The notes below the pieces were generated by a model, which was not told where the DNA came from, made no database searches, and saw only the letters and a program-made list of their open reading frames with translations. A stretch of 22,746 nucleotides of DNA from a virus: positions 1 through 22,746 of the IMG/VR virus record IMGVR_UViG_3300017757_000175. One strand, given 5' to 3'. Below are positions 1 through 7,611 of this stretch, piece after piece. Every line of letters begins with the position of its first letter. Position 1 is the stretch's first letter. A program made the position numbers and the translations under genes.

Positions 1-348
1 AGGAGTTGATTGATATAATCCACCTATAAGCATATGTTTAGATGAACCATCTGACCAATCAGCGTCATCTGTATAAACAGCATCTGCGCTTCCACCGCTA
101 GATATTTCTACATATAAAGCTCCAGAAGCATTCATTTGAAATGGAACATAATCTCCATTCGCTCCTAAAGCAGATAATGTATCACTTCGTACACCTAATA
201 CAAATTGTCCTGTATCACCACTTGAATGTTCAGCATCCTCTGCGTATTCAGCTCCAGCTACTATATCTACTTTTATTGAATCGTTAGAAGTATTTAATAC
301 CTTATTAAGAACTTCTTGTTCGGTGTACCCTCTTAAATCAGTTGCCAT
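1..348 (-). CDS. Virion structural protein, C-terminus cut by window edge
   Basis: The frame is open from an ATG at 348 (minus strand) to the left edge, giving 116 residues with no stop, so the C-terminus lies outside the window. It starts MATDLRGYTEQEV and later has VLGVRSDTLSALGANGDYVP followed by FQMNASGALYV. I recall this pattern (short beta-strand stretches, 'GDYVPFQ..ASGALYV') from phage tail or virion structural proteins, but the exact role is unknown. A GAGG-type ribosome site sits just upstream. It is the last gene seen of the leftward structural operon. The short reading frame on the opposite strand is a shadow. Recognition is from memory and the role within the virion is inference. 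Confidence 0.75.
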   Translation of the reverse strand, partial: MATDLRGYTEQEVLNKVLNTSNDSIKVDIVAGAEYAEDAEHSSGDTGQFVLGVRSDTLSALGANGDYVPFQMNASGALYVEISSGGSADAVYTDDADWSDGSSKHMLIGGLYQSTP

Positions 349-350
349 AA

Positions 351-659
351 TTAACCTCTATAAACTATTGCTGTATCGCCAGAACCCATTGTAACAGCAG
401 AAAATCTACCATAAATCGTACAACCTTCTGGTACTTCTACAGTAGATAAACTATCACCTAACTCTGTATCAACAGATGTTGCTGATACTGTACCACTTGC
501 TGTGTTATCAGCAATTACTTCACTACCTACTAATACTGTAATAGCAACGTAAGTATGTGAATTAACAGTTTGTCCTCCTGCTACTATATCCCATCCAGCT
601 TGACCTAATTGTACATTAATGCCTTCGGATGCTGTATATGCGTTTAATCCTTGTGCCAT
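351..659 (-). CDS. Small beta-rich virion protein, function unknown
   Basis: This 102-aa protein is rich in Thr, Val, Ser, Gly and Ala, has no Cys, no membrane segment and no Lys, and is predicted by eye to be nearly all beta strand. The start ATG at 659 is preceded by AGGAGA seven bases upstream, which settles the start. It ends two bases before the next structural gene. Composition (near the C-terminus VEVPEGCTIYGRF contains one Cys, otherwise Cys-poor) and location suggest a small decoration, stopper or tail-associated protein. No catalytic motif is visible. The function is not recognised; only the virion role is inferred, from position in the structural operon. Confidence 0.75.
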   Translation of the reverse strand: MAQGLNAYTASEGINVQLGQAGWDIVAGGQTVNSHTYVAITVLVGSEVIADNTASGTVSATSVDTELGDSLSTVEVPEGCTIYGRFSAVTMGSGDTAIVYRG

Positions 660-711
660 ATTTTCTCCTATTTACCAAAAATTCTTTCTAATCCATAACA
701 TGAAAAACATA

Positions 712-966
712 TTATCCTAAATCTTCCCACTTACCTGAGCTTTCAGTTTGCTGTGTAGCACCATAAGTATCAGTATAAGCCATTGTATCTTCCCAATTAT
801 AATCTACACCTTCCCAAAATAAGAATCCAAACTGCATTAATTCAGTACCTAACCAAGATGCAGCTATTTCACCACTAGATTGTGTCCATGTAGCAGATAT
901 ATCTCCTGAAGAACTAGACCAAGTAGCTGCTTTATCGCCTGATGATTGTGACCAAGTAACAGCCAT
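712..966 (-). CDS. Small protein with a four-fold Trp/Ser repeat at its N-terminus
   Basis: This 84-aa protein begins with four tandem near-copies of a ten-residue unit, of the form (A/V)-T-W-S-x-S-S-G-(D/E), over residues 3-38: VTWSQSSGD, ATWSSSSGD, ATWTQSSGE, and a shorter ASW. The second half is acidic and aromatic (FGFLFWEGVDYNWEDTM). The start codon overlaps the stop of the upstream gene by one base (TAATG), so translation is probably coupled. The repeats look like short beta-hairpin or fibre-type units. The position in the structural operon suggests a virion component, perhaps of the tail or a fibre. I do not recognise a named family. Confidence 0.7.
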   Translation of the reverse strand: MAVTWSQSSGDKAATWSSSSGDISATWTQSSGEIAASWLGTELMQFGFLFWEGVDYNWEDTMAYTDTYGATQQTESSGKWEDLG

Positions 967-1448
967 TATTTAATCGCAAACGGTGTTATAGGATAATTCA
1001 CAAATATTCTTCTTTTATTACTTTGGTCATCTCCAACTTTTTTCCAAAATTCTCTCATGTAATATTCTTTTTTATCTAGTTCCCCATTAGAATCAGCTAC
1101 CATAGATTTTAAATAATCTACACAAGCTAAACTTAACATTCTAGTTAGGTTTACATGGTCAGCCTCATCTGGACTAGTTTGATTAGTCAGAGTTGGCTCA
1201 TCATTACCATTCAATTCATTTGGGTCATTATTAACAAAAGGTTCTACAAATGCAGTACCTTCAAATCTTAATCCACTAGTAATACTTTCATCAGGGTATA
1301 TTAATTGTTTACCATAATATTCATCAGGTAAAGATATTCTAATACCTGCTAATGTATCAGTAGCTCCACTAGTTTCTACATACTGCCATAGATGTATATT
1401 TCTACCTACAGTTTGAAAGAACCACGTTTTATGTGTATCATAACTCAT
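966..1448 (-). CDS. Putative head-tail connector or adaptor protein
   Basis: This is a 160-aa protein. The N-terminal half is beta-rich (WFFQTVGRNIHLWQYVE, then RISLPDEYYGKQL). The C-terminal half is helical with a pattern 'hVNLTRMLSLACVDYLKSM...EYYMREFWKKV' and a basic tail ending in RRIFVNYPITPF. I associate this arrangement (an 'lPdey' strand, then a helix with 'a..Yl', then 'yy...F...v') with small connector proteins between portal and tail in aquatic phages, but I could not run a search. It follows the 92-aa gene and overlaps the next gene by one base. The ribosome site is weak. Family assignment is low confidence; being a real structural gene is high confidence. Confidence 0.7.
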   Translation of the reverse strand: MSYDTHKTWFFQTVGRNIHLWQYVETSGATDTLAGIRISLPDEYYGKQLIYPDESITSGLRFEGTAFVEPFVNNDPNELNGNDEPTLTNQTSPDEADHVNLTRMLSLACVDYLKSMVADSNGELDKKEYYMREFWKKVGDDQSNKRRIFVNYPITPFAIK

Positions 1449-1456
1449 ATTTTATT

Positions 1457-1735
1457 CTATTCTGGGTCTGTATCCTCAGTCACAACTGGACTGTTTGTTA
1501 ACCTTCTAATTTTTTTATACTTCGAATCTGTCGTATCTTTCACAGATACACTCTTTAATTTAATCATATTTGCAGGAAAAGGGTACTCTCTTGTGCCATC
1601 TGATATATTTGTTTTCCATGTAGCTGTATGTACATCTACTTGAGATTGCATCAGGTGAATAGCGTCTTTAATAAACGCTATAGCTAAAGAGGTATTTTTT
1701 ATACCTGACCTTTCCATCATTTCTAATACTGTCAT
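1457..1735 (-). CDS. Putative head completion or connector protein
   Basis: A 92-aa protein. The N-terminal third is a helix (SLAIAFIKDAIHLMQSQV), followed by beta strands with DGTREYPFPANMIKLKSVSV and a Lys/Arg-rich end. The 'n.....a..fI.dai......dGtr.Y.lP.dm.kl..V' pattern resembles small adaptor proteins that dock on the portal or tail in phages, judged from memory. The start ATG follows directly on the stop of the preceding gene (TAAATG), with GGAG just upstream. Neighbouring genes are all structural. It could also be a tail protein. Confidence 0.65.
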   Translation of the reverse strand: MTVLEMMERSGIKNTSLAIAFIKDAIHLMQSQVDVHTATWKTNISDGTREYPFPANMIKLKSVSVKDTTDSKYKKIRRLTNSPVVTEDTDPE

Positions 1736-2227
1736 TTAAACTCCTGCTACCATTACGTTAACTGTTGCTTCTCTAGAACCATCTGAATAATGACCTGCAT
1801 GTATTTGACAATCAGCTATAGCTTCTCCCATTTCCATAGGAATTACAACAGATTGACCTGGGTCTAATACAGCAAAAATTTCACCACTAACTGTTATACT
1901 TATTGTAGTATCTGTTCCTAGCATACTTACAAATTCAACAGCTAAAACATGGACTGTAGCTGGTAAAGTTCCATCTGTTACAGCCACATTACCTTCAAAA
2001 GCAGTTCCATCATTAAGACCATCTGCTGATGTTACATCTACTACTACATTATTCCAATATGCAACATCCGCATCTGTATATGCTGTATTCATTGTATAAC
2101 TACCACCCCATGAGCGAGAATCAGCGTTTCCATCTAAAGCTCTATGTGTATATGCTATTCCATCTACAGTTACATCATTATCTTGAACAATTTCTACAGA
2201 TGTAGTTACTCTTATTTCATTTGCCAT
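1736..2227 (-). CDS. Virion structural protein, beta-rich, function unknown
   Basis: The 163-aa protein is acidic and rich in Thr, Val, Ala and Asp. Strands alternate throughout (TTSVEIVQDNDVTVDGIAYT near the N-terminus; TDTTISITVSGEIFAVLD around residues 104-121). The middle has the aromatic stretch SRSWGGSYTMNTAY. It has no signal peptide or membrane segment. It begins three bases after the stop of the coiled-coil gene with only a weak ribosome site, suggesting translational coupling. Composition matches phage tail or decoration proteins. I do not recognise the family. Confidence 0.65.
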   Translation of the reverse strand: MANEIRVTTSVEIVQDNDVTVDGIAYTHRALDGNADSRSWGGSYTMNTAYTDADVAYWNNVVVDVTSADGLNDGTAFEGNVAVTDGTLPATVHVLAVEFVSMLGTDTTISITVSGEIFAVLDPGQSVVIPMEMGEAIADCQIHAGHYSDGSREATVNVMVAGV

Positions 2228-2230
2228 TTG

Positions 2231-3673
2231 TTAAGCTCTTTGTTGAGCAGCTTGAGCTGCCATTGTTCTACCAATTATTTTTGAATTATTTTGAATGTAC
2301 ATATTTATTTCTTGTACAGCCCACTCATAATACTTTTTAGATTCATTTGCATAATGATTAGGTTTTAAGTTAGAATTTTGTATAGACACTTGTAACTGAG
2401 CTTGATATTCAGAATTTTCTTCATTGAATTTATTAATAGCATCTTGAACTTTAGCTTGATATCTTGCAAGTTTTTCATTCTGTTCTTGTTGCCAAGCTTG
2501 TAATGATGTTTGTAACTCAGTTTGATATTGTGATAATTTTTGTGAATATTCTGATACTTCAGTATTTACTTTAGCTTGATATGTATTTACTTCAGCTCCA
2601 TACTTTTGTAACTCTAATGTATAATCTTGTATTGAAGCTTGTAATGTTAAGTCACCTTCTTTTTGAGCTTCTTGAGCATCTATATTAGATTGTTGAATAT
2701 TTTTTTGTAGACCAGCTTGATAAACAGCATTTGTTTGATTAAACGCTGCTGTAGCATCTCCTAACTCAGCCTGAAAAGCGCTTATATATGTACTTATTTT
2801 TTGTACTTGAAGAGCTGCTAATTCACTATCCTCTTCATTTTCTATAAATTCTCCTAAAATATCCCACCATTTATCATAATCTATTTGGTCTCCATCTATA
2901 TCTACAGTTCCATCTGACATAGAAAGTAATCCTTTTGTTACTGCAGCTCCTTCTACACTTGGAGCTGTATAAGTAGGAGCCGAAGGAAGAGAAGCTACGT
3001 TAACAGTTCCTACACCTGGAGATGATATTGTAGGATTAGCTGGTGGGCTAGGAGCTACAACTGTAATATTAAACACTCCAGGGTCTGTCTCACTCAATCC
3101 ACTAGTATATGAACTAAATGCAATTCTAGCTTCCATAGACGGAGCTATATAAGTTGGAGCATTTTGTGTAAAAGATACACTAGCATTGCTCGAAGCTAAT
3201 TTACTAAATTCAGAAGAACACGCATGAAATATGACAGCTCCTCTTAAATCACAATCATCATCTACCTTTAAAAAATCTACATAATTTACAAGAGCAGTTT
3301 CCGAATCACTTGGATTAGGCTTAACTATTACCTCATTACCAGCTTTTATATAATACTTAGGAAATGTCTCTGTAGCAAAATGAAGACTTGAACTATTTGA
3401 AATAAAACCTTGCATTGACTCAGGTACTTCTTCTGCACTAAATCCATTTCTTTGTACATCTATAATATTATCAGTTGGTTGTGGTAATGTTATTGTTGTC
3501 GGTGATGAATCTCCACCATGAGTACCAACAGCTGTACTTGTACCAGCCCATTTCATTAAATCTTTAGGTATACTTGAAACTACCCATTTCTGAGCAGTCT
3601 TAATAAACTGGTCATCTGCATCTGCTACACCAGTTATATTTTCTATATCTAATTCTATATTCGTTGTTGCCAT
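2231..3673 (-). CDS. Long coiled-coil virion structural protein
   Basis: A 480-aa protein with two regions. Residues 1-210 are mixed and globular, with a beta section (YYIKAGNEVIVKPNPSDSET) that resembles part of a connector or tail protein. Residues 205-245 are Pro/Ser/Thr-rich (PSPPANPTISSPG, LPSAPTYTAPS). Residues 280-465 form a long Gln-rich helix built of units close to 'YQAxLQ / YQAKV' every 10-20 residues. This layout is common in structural proteins of aquatic phages as I remember them, and suggests an extended rod or trimeric shaft. No enzyme motif is visible. Upstream lies a 125-base gap with a long inverted repeat. The role as a virion rod is inference. Confidence 0.7.
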   Translation of the reverse strand: MATTNIELDIENITGVADADDQFIKTAQKWVVSSIPKDLMKWAGTSTAVGTHGGDSSPTTITLPQPTDNIIDVQRNGFSAEEVPESMQGFISNSSSLHFATETFPKYYIKAGNEVIVKPNPSDSETALVNYVDFLKVDDDCDLRGAVIFHACSSEFSKLASSNASVSFTQNAPTYIAPSMEARIAFSSYTSGLSETDPGVFNITVVAPSPPANPTISSPGVGTVNVASLPSAPTYTAPSVEGAAVTKGLLSMSDGTVDIDGDQIDYDKWWDILGEFIENEEDSELAALQVQKISTYISAFQAELGDATAAFNQTNAVYQAGLQKNIQQSNIDAQEAQKEGDLTLQASIQDYTLELQKYGAEVNTYQAKVNTEVSEYSQKLSQYQTELQTSLQAWQQEQNEKLARYQAKVQDAINKFNEENSEYQAQLQVSIQNSNLKPNHYANESKKYYEWAVQEINMYIQNNSKIIGRTMAAQAAQQRA

Positions 3674-3691
3674 AAATTTTTATCTTTCATC

Positions 3692-3749
3692 AGGAAGACC
3701 CTCTCTCGGAAGAAAGGAAGCAAAAAACCAAAAGAGGGTTAGTCTTCCT
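3692..3749. repeat. Long imperfect inverted repeat between virion genes
   Basis: Two arms form 13 pairs: AGGAAGA at 3692-3698 with TCTTCCT at 3743-3749, and CCCTCT at 3699-3704 with AGAGGG at 3733-3738, with a four-base bulge (TTAG) on one side. It sits in the 125-base gap between the putative decoration gene and the coiled-coil gene. Read on the transcribed minus strand it is not followed by a run of T, so it is not a typical intrinsic terminator. It may be an RNA processing site, an attenuator or a stabilising hairpin. Confidence 0.6.
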
Positions 3750-3798
3750 AATTACATCATCACATCACGATATTAACCATGAGTTTCAGACTTTCAGT

Positions 3799-4221
3799 TT
3801 ACGATACTGAGAAACTAGCGTCATGAGCTCCATGTCCACTAACATACCAGTAAGTGCCATCACAAATAAAATCAAGATGGTCTCCTACAGAACCAGCTGC
3901 TTCTACTATAATAGTAGTTCCAGCTAGAGTAAGATACGCATCTCCACATTCAGCTCCACCCTTTAAAAGAGCAGTGCCTTCACTAGTTGTGATTGAACTA
4001 TCCGCTGTTGTATCTGTTGCTATGAACTTAAAACTACAACCAGCTTTTACGGCTGGTAATGTAATAGTTCTAGCTACAGTACTTTCAAGGAAGTATGTTT
4101 TTCCACTATCATTCATATCTAAGACATGAGTTGAAGCGGATGAACTATCCATAGTGAAACAATATTCACCTGGGCTATAACTAGCTTTCGCTTTTTGATT
4201 AGTTCCGCTACCATTAGCCAT
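3799..4221 (-). CDS. Putative capsid decoration or head fibre protein
   Basis: A 140-aa beta-rich protein. Key features are a strand-rich core with 'ARTITLPAVKAGCSFKF' at about residues 50-67, 'STTIIVEAAGSVGDHLDF'-like strands around 102-118, and the closing motif CDGTYWYVSGHG at 119-130. The 'tiTLP...aG..f.f......g....i..dGt.W.v.g' pattern is one I know from phage decoration or fibre-like domains. An excellent ribosome site, AAGGAGG, lies before the ATG at 4221, which predicts strong expression. It is followed downstream by a long inverted repeat. It shares the same pattern with the next upstream gene (4233-4742), so the pair is probably a tandem duplication. Confidence 0.65.
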   Translation of the reverse strand: MANGSGTNQKAKASYSPGEYCFTMDSSSASTHVLDMNDSGKTYFLESTVARTITLPAVKAGCSFKFIATDTTADSSITTSEGTALLKGGAECGDAYLTLAGTTIIVEAAGSVGDHLDFICDGTYWYVSGHGAHDASFSVS

Positions 4222-4232
4222 TAGTTACCTCC

Positions 4233-4742
4233 TTAACCAGCATTAATAGCTGCAATAGCATCTGGGTCATTACCATCAGATACTAAAGCGCCATTAACCA
4301 TCCATGCAGTATCATCCACAGCGATTAGCCTAACACTATCACCAGCTTTTCCACCTAGTGTTTGAGAATCGTGAACAAAGTCCAGATTATCATAACTAGC
4401 TACTGTACCGATAGCTGTAGCATGGTCAATAGACTGAGCACTAGATTTAGTCTTAGTTGTTGAATTGACAGTTACAGTTCCGAAGAAACAATCGCCTGAG
4501 CTAGCTACAATAGTAGCTCCAGCTGTAGTATCTATCATAAACACAAAATCAAAGACCATTCCAGCTTCAGCGGTAGGTAATGTAACTGCAATAGCAGCTG
4601 CATTTACAACTATAATCTTTCCTGCATCAGCAGAAGTTAAAGTTGTAGCAGCTGTTAAAGTTCTCACACCTAAGTTTTTCCCGCTTTTAAGTCGGTCTAT
4701 CTTATCGTCAGCTTTATTTTGTCCATATAAAGGATTTGCCAT
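4233..4742 (-). CDS. Putative capsid decoration protein, paralogue of its downstream neighbour
   Basis: A 169-aa protein. After a basic N-terminus (ADDKIDRLKSGKNLGVRTL) come repeating strands: AAAIAVTLPTAEAGMVFDF at about 48-66, 'DTTAGATIVASSGDCFFG' next, and a C-terminal 'VDDTAWMVNGALVSDG'. The 'vTLP.aeaG..f.F' and 'W.vnG' motifs match those of the 140-aa neighbour, which suggests that both carry the same domain. AAAGGAGG precedes the ATG, and the gene lies directly downstream of the major capsid gene, the usual place for a decoration or head-stabilising protein. The function is inferred from position and fold. Confidence 0.65.
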   Translation of the reverse strand: MANPLYGQNKADDKIDRLKSGKNLGVRTLTAATTLTSADAGKIIVVNAAAIAVTLPTAEAGMVFDFVFMIDTTAGATIVASSGDCFFGTVTVNSTTKTKSSAQSIDHATAIGTVASYDNLDFVHDSQTLGGKAGDSVRLIAVDDTAWMVNGALVSDGNDPDAIAAINAG

Positions 4743-4757
4743 AATTAGTACCCTCCT

Positions 4758-6320
4758 TTATGACCAGTAGGCATGGGATTCAGGCATCTGAAACTCCATA
4801 CCAGCTTCGGTTTGGATTAAGTCAACTCTACGGTCAACACCACTATTTTCTAAGGTTTGAACACCAACATAGATTGATGTGTCTCTATTAAGTCCGTTAC
4901 CGACCAATGGTCTATAAGCAACGTGCTTCATATTAACAGCTAACATCTTAACTTTAGAACCATCAAGGTGAACATTACGAGTTACGTTCATGTCACCATA
5001 AGGGGTACTAATAGTTGTAATATCAGCTCCAAATACCTTCTTCTTACCAGTTAACGCCATATCAGCTCTAAAGTTAGGTGAAATCTCAAGATTATTTGAG
5101 AAATAACCACTTAGCTTATGCAACCAATTATAGGTTGAAGTATCCACAAAGAACAATGTTGCGTTAGCATTATTGTATCGTGGGTCTAAGAAGTTACTTA
5201 AATCATCTAAGAAATCATCTTGTGTTTTAGTTGCTGTTGACAAGATAAAGACATTACCATAGCTTGAAATGAAGTCAACTGCTCCTTGTGTATACCACTC
5301 AGTACCTGAGTCGTATTGAGAACCAAACAATAAAGATTGTTCAATATCCCATTTGTGTTCTACTAATTTCTCTCGCCATATTCGAGCCCACTCGTTAGGT
5401 TCATACTTTAGCACAGTAGCACGAGTTGTGTTATCCATTGCCATCGCTGTTTTCCATATTTGAGTACGACCGTATGCAGTCGAGAAAGGCTGGTCTTTCC
5501 ATGTTTCAGGATAGCCAGTACCTTGACCATGCGCAGTACCAATCACATAAGACCTAATTGGTTCTAATTGACCCGCTATTGAGCGGTCATATGTTTCGTT
5601 AGAACCATTACTTGAACCAGTTTGAAATCCGTTGTCAGCAGAAGAAGCATTAAAAGCGAAAGACGCTAACTCATTTCCTGCACTATCGAATTTAACAATT
5701 GGTCCACTAATCTTAACACACTCCATGTTATCATTATCAACACCTCCATTACTGCTAATATCTGAAGTAACTACTGTGCTAATTTTCATAACGTGGTATC
5801 CATCAACGGAAGTACCAGTAGTTCCATTCATAACAGGTATTTTCACCAGTTGACCTGGTAAAAAGAATGTAGGTCTTGTTCCGGTTCCACCAACAGTTAC
5901 CTTATCGCCTGACTGACCATAAACGCTGGAATTATGTCCAGACGCTTTATAATCAGTAGCCATATAAAGAGCAACATTGTGAGCGACAGCAGAAACTGCT
6001 GCACCCGCATCAGATTTGTCTAACTCGGAATTATGATACTCAGGTGAGCCATTTGAATCAAATGCCACAACATAAGCGTATCTTTTGTGAGATGAAGGTC
6101 TGCGTTCGGTATATTTAAACTCTGGGTCATCTGTTGGTTTCTTCGCAAGTTTAGATACGAAACGAAAGAAAGGGTCCTGAGCTATTGCTAGTTCAGAAAC
6201 TCTGCTTCCGAAATCATATTGTCTACGAAGTACGCCAGTATCGAGACTTGTCCCTAATCGGGACCCAGCCGCACCAGCGCCTACATCAGCAGTTGATTCC
6301 ATTGTAAATAAATCAGCCAT
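4758..6320 (-). CDS. Major capsid protein
   Basis: A 520-aa protein directly downstream of the scaffold gene. The N-terminal arm is 'MADLFTMESTADVGAGAAG' then 'DTGVLRRQYDFGSRVSELA'. The middle (about residues 105-245) holds a Gly/Ser/Thr-rich insertion that may form a surface domain. The C-terminal part carries HVAYRPLVGNGLNRDTSIYV, then 'GVQTLENSGVDRRVDLI' and 'TEAGMEFQMPESHAYW'. I recognise this ending from major capsid proteins of aquatic tailed phages with the HK97 fold, though not from any one named phage. AGGAGAAGG lies eight bases before the ATG. A strong hairpin separates it from the scaffold gene, which would allow different expression of the two. I am confident of the role; the exact family needs a profile search. 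Confidence 0.9.
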   Translation of the reverse strand: MADLFTMESTADVGAGAAGSRLGTSLDTGVLRRQYDFGSRVSELAIAQDPFFRFVSKLAKKPTDDPEFKYTERRPSSHKRYAYVVAFDSNGSPEYHNSELDKSDAGAAVSAVAHNVALYMATDYKASGHNSSVYGQSGDKVTVGGTGTRPTFFLPGQLVKIPVMNGTTGTSVDGYHVMKISTVVTSDISSNGGVDNDNMECVKISGPIVKFDSAGNELASFAFNASSADNGFQTGSSNGSNETYDRSIAGQLEPIRSYVIGTAHGQGTGYPETWKDQPFSTAYGRTQIWKTAMAMDNTTRATVLKYEPNEWARIWREKLVEHKWDIEQSLLFGSQYDSGTEWYTQGAVDFISSYGNVFILSTATKTQDDFLDDLSNFLDPRYNNANATLFFVDTSTYNWLHKLSGYFSNNLEISPNFRADMALTGKKKVFGADITTISTPYGDMNVTRNVHLDGSKVKMLAVNMKHVAYRPLVGNGLNRDTSIYVGVQTLENSGVDRRVDLIQTEAGMEFQMPESHAYWS

Positions 6321-6322
6321 TT

Positions 6323-6337
6323 TTTACCTTCTCCTAT
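6323..6337 (-). promoter_or_regulatory. Strong ribosome binding site of the major capsid gene
   Basis: On the minus strand AGGAGAAGG stands just before the capsid ATG at 6320, with about six A-rich bases between. It is one of the strongest ribosome sites in the window and fits a very highly expressed gene. Confidence 0.7.
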
Positions 6338-6347
6338 TTACTATTAA

Positions 6348-6389
6348 GCGTCTGCTAATGGCTGAAAAAATCAGTTATTAGCCAAACGC
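6348..6389 (-). promoter_or_regulatory. Hairpin between scaffold and major capsid genes
   Basis: GCTAATGGCTGA at 6354-6365 pairs with TCAGTTATTAGC at 6371-6382 (twelve pairs, two of them G-U on the plus-strand reading), with a five-A loop. A further four pairs (GCGT 6348-6351 with ACGC 6386-6389) extend the stem across a small internal loop. On the minus-strand transcript it covers the scaffold stop codon (6378-6380) and ends just before the capsid ribosome site. With no U-run after the stem it is more likely an RNA processing or stability element than a full terminator, but partial termination is possible. Confidence 0.65.
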
Positions 6390-7265
6390 GTTGTCCAGTT
6401 TCTGGTCAATACCTAGTATAGAATCAAATACTTGGTCATCCTTAGATGTTTCAACTGTCGCACTACCTGCTGTAGCTAATGAACGTGGTTGCTCTTGTGT
6501 CTTTCTCATCTGTGTAGCAACTTGCTGTCTTGCGTTATCAGCAATATTAGATTCACGTTCTCTTCTTTTCATAAGATAATAAATATCATCCAATTCAAGA
6601 GATTTGTTTTTAGCGAAATCAACAAAAGTAGACCATTCATCATCTGTCATGTCTACCTTTTGCCTAAATGCAGTCTCCCGTGCGAGTCTTTGGTTTTCTG
6701 TTTTTTGTTTTCCTAACTCATTGTTAAGTCTACGTTGAACAATACCATCAACTGTAGCCCCAAATACTTTAGCTGAATCCGACTTAGGGTCAGTAAAAGC
6801 ATCATCTGGGTCAAATTGAAAATCCTCAGGAAGTTCCATGTTCTGAGACATACTCTCTGGTGCTTGACCACCACCCTCAAAATAATTCCGCACATGCTGA
6901 ATTAAATTAGGGTCTTCTCGCATTGCATCGAGTATCGGCATATATGGTTCTAATTCATTAAGCTTGCCATTAAGACGTTTAGCTTCACGACTAGAATCAC
7001 TATACCTTTTTTGCAAAGCATCATCACCTTGCTCTTGAACTCCGCTAGGGCTCGCTGGCGTGTTATCGCTTAAATCTTGCGAGGTTGACTGCGAATATTC
7101 GCTATCTATAATGCCTCCATTAACGCTAGAATCTAATTCTGCGAAAAAATCACTAGTATCAATACTATCTCCGCCATCATCAACAGAATTAATATCTACG
7201 TTATTGAGGTCTTTGACTTGACTTTCGGGGGCTTCTTGAGCGTTACCTACTTGTTCTTGTGCCAT
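6378..7265 (-). CDS. Capsid scaffolding protein
   Basis: A 295-aa, acidic, Gln/Ser/Asp-rich protein between the portal/HNH genes and the major capsid gene. The N-terminal 90 residues look disordered. A helical region follows (DALQKRYSDSSREAKRLNG, then 'ELEPYMPILDAMREDPNLIQ'), a layout typical of phage scaffolds: 'kry...s.e...l....e...P.l..m..dp.l...v'. The C-terminal third is basic and helical, as expected for the capsid-binding end of a scaffold. AAAGGA precedes the ATG at 7265. No protease motif is visible, so maturation protease activity must come from elsewhere or be absent. Assignment rests on position, composition and the helical pattern. Confidence 0.8.
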   Translation of the reverse strand: MAQEQVGNAQEAPESQVKDLNNVDINSVDDGGDSIDTSDFFAELDSSVNGGIIDSEYSQSTSQDLSDNTPASPSGVQEQGDDALQKRYSDSSREAKRLNGKLNELEPYMPILDAMREDPNLIQHVRNYFEGGGQAPESMSQNMELPEDFQFDPDDAFTDPKSDSAKVFGATVDGIVQRRLNNELGKQKTENQRLARETAFRQKVDMTDDEWSTFVDFAKNKSLELDDIYYLMKRRERESNIADNARQQVATQMRKTQEQPRSLATAGSATVETSKDDQVFDSILGIDQKLDNAFG

Positions 7266-7320
7266 ATTTTATCCTTTTATTGGTTTTTCTAAGTTAATAC
7301 AAAAGTAATTATAAAAACAA

Positions 7321-7611
7321 CTAATCTTTTCTGCTTACGCAAGATTTAATTTTGCTACTCCAAACGTAACCACTCTTACATTTTCTATTACCACCCTTCT
7401 CAGGGTGTTCTTTATTATGCTGAGCCTTACTAATAAGTTTAAGATTAGATTTATTAGTATTCTTTTTGTTACCATCTGAATGATGAACAACTTGACCTGG
7501 CTTAGCTTTAGCTTTATTACGATAATGTGTTTGACTAGTTCCATCTACCCATCTACCATTTGAACTTCCTGTTCTTGACATCTTTGGATAAGATTTCTTT
7601 TCCCAGGCCAC
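7321..7611 (-). CDS. HNH homing-type endonuclease
   Basis: A 96-aa protein. Residues 42-70 carry the HNH motif: VHHSDGNKKNTNKSNLKLIS followed by KAQHNKEHP, with His43-His44, Asn53/Asn56 and His65/His69 as likely metal and catalytic residues. The N-terminus (SRTGSSNGRWVDGTSQTHYR) is basic and may bind DNA. Two Cys (78 and 91) lie in the tail CKSGYVWSSKIKSC. The start is GTG at 7611, overlapping the portal stop codon by one base (TAGTG); GAGGAAG lies further upstream than usual. A second possible start is the Met at residue 11. Such genes are often selfish, but small HNH proteins near terminase and portal genes can also help packaging; here it is separated from the terminase by three genes. Confidence 0.85.
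   Translation of the reverse strand: MAWEKKSYPKMSRTGSSNGRWVDGTSQTHYRNKAKAKPGQVVHHSDGNKKNTNKSNLKLISKAQHNKEHPEKGGNRKCKSGYVWSSKIKSCVSRKD

Noticed and set aside
3692-3749. An intrinsic terminator
   Set aside because: No run of U follows the stem on the transcribed strand.
3854-4129. An open frame on the plus strand opposite the putative decoration gene
   Set aside because: Antisense to a gene with an AAGGAGG site and no independent support; the same applies to the other short plus-strand frames opposite structural genes.
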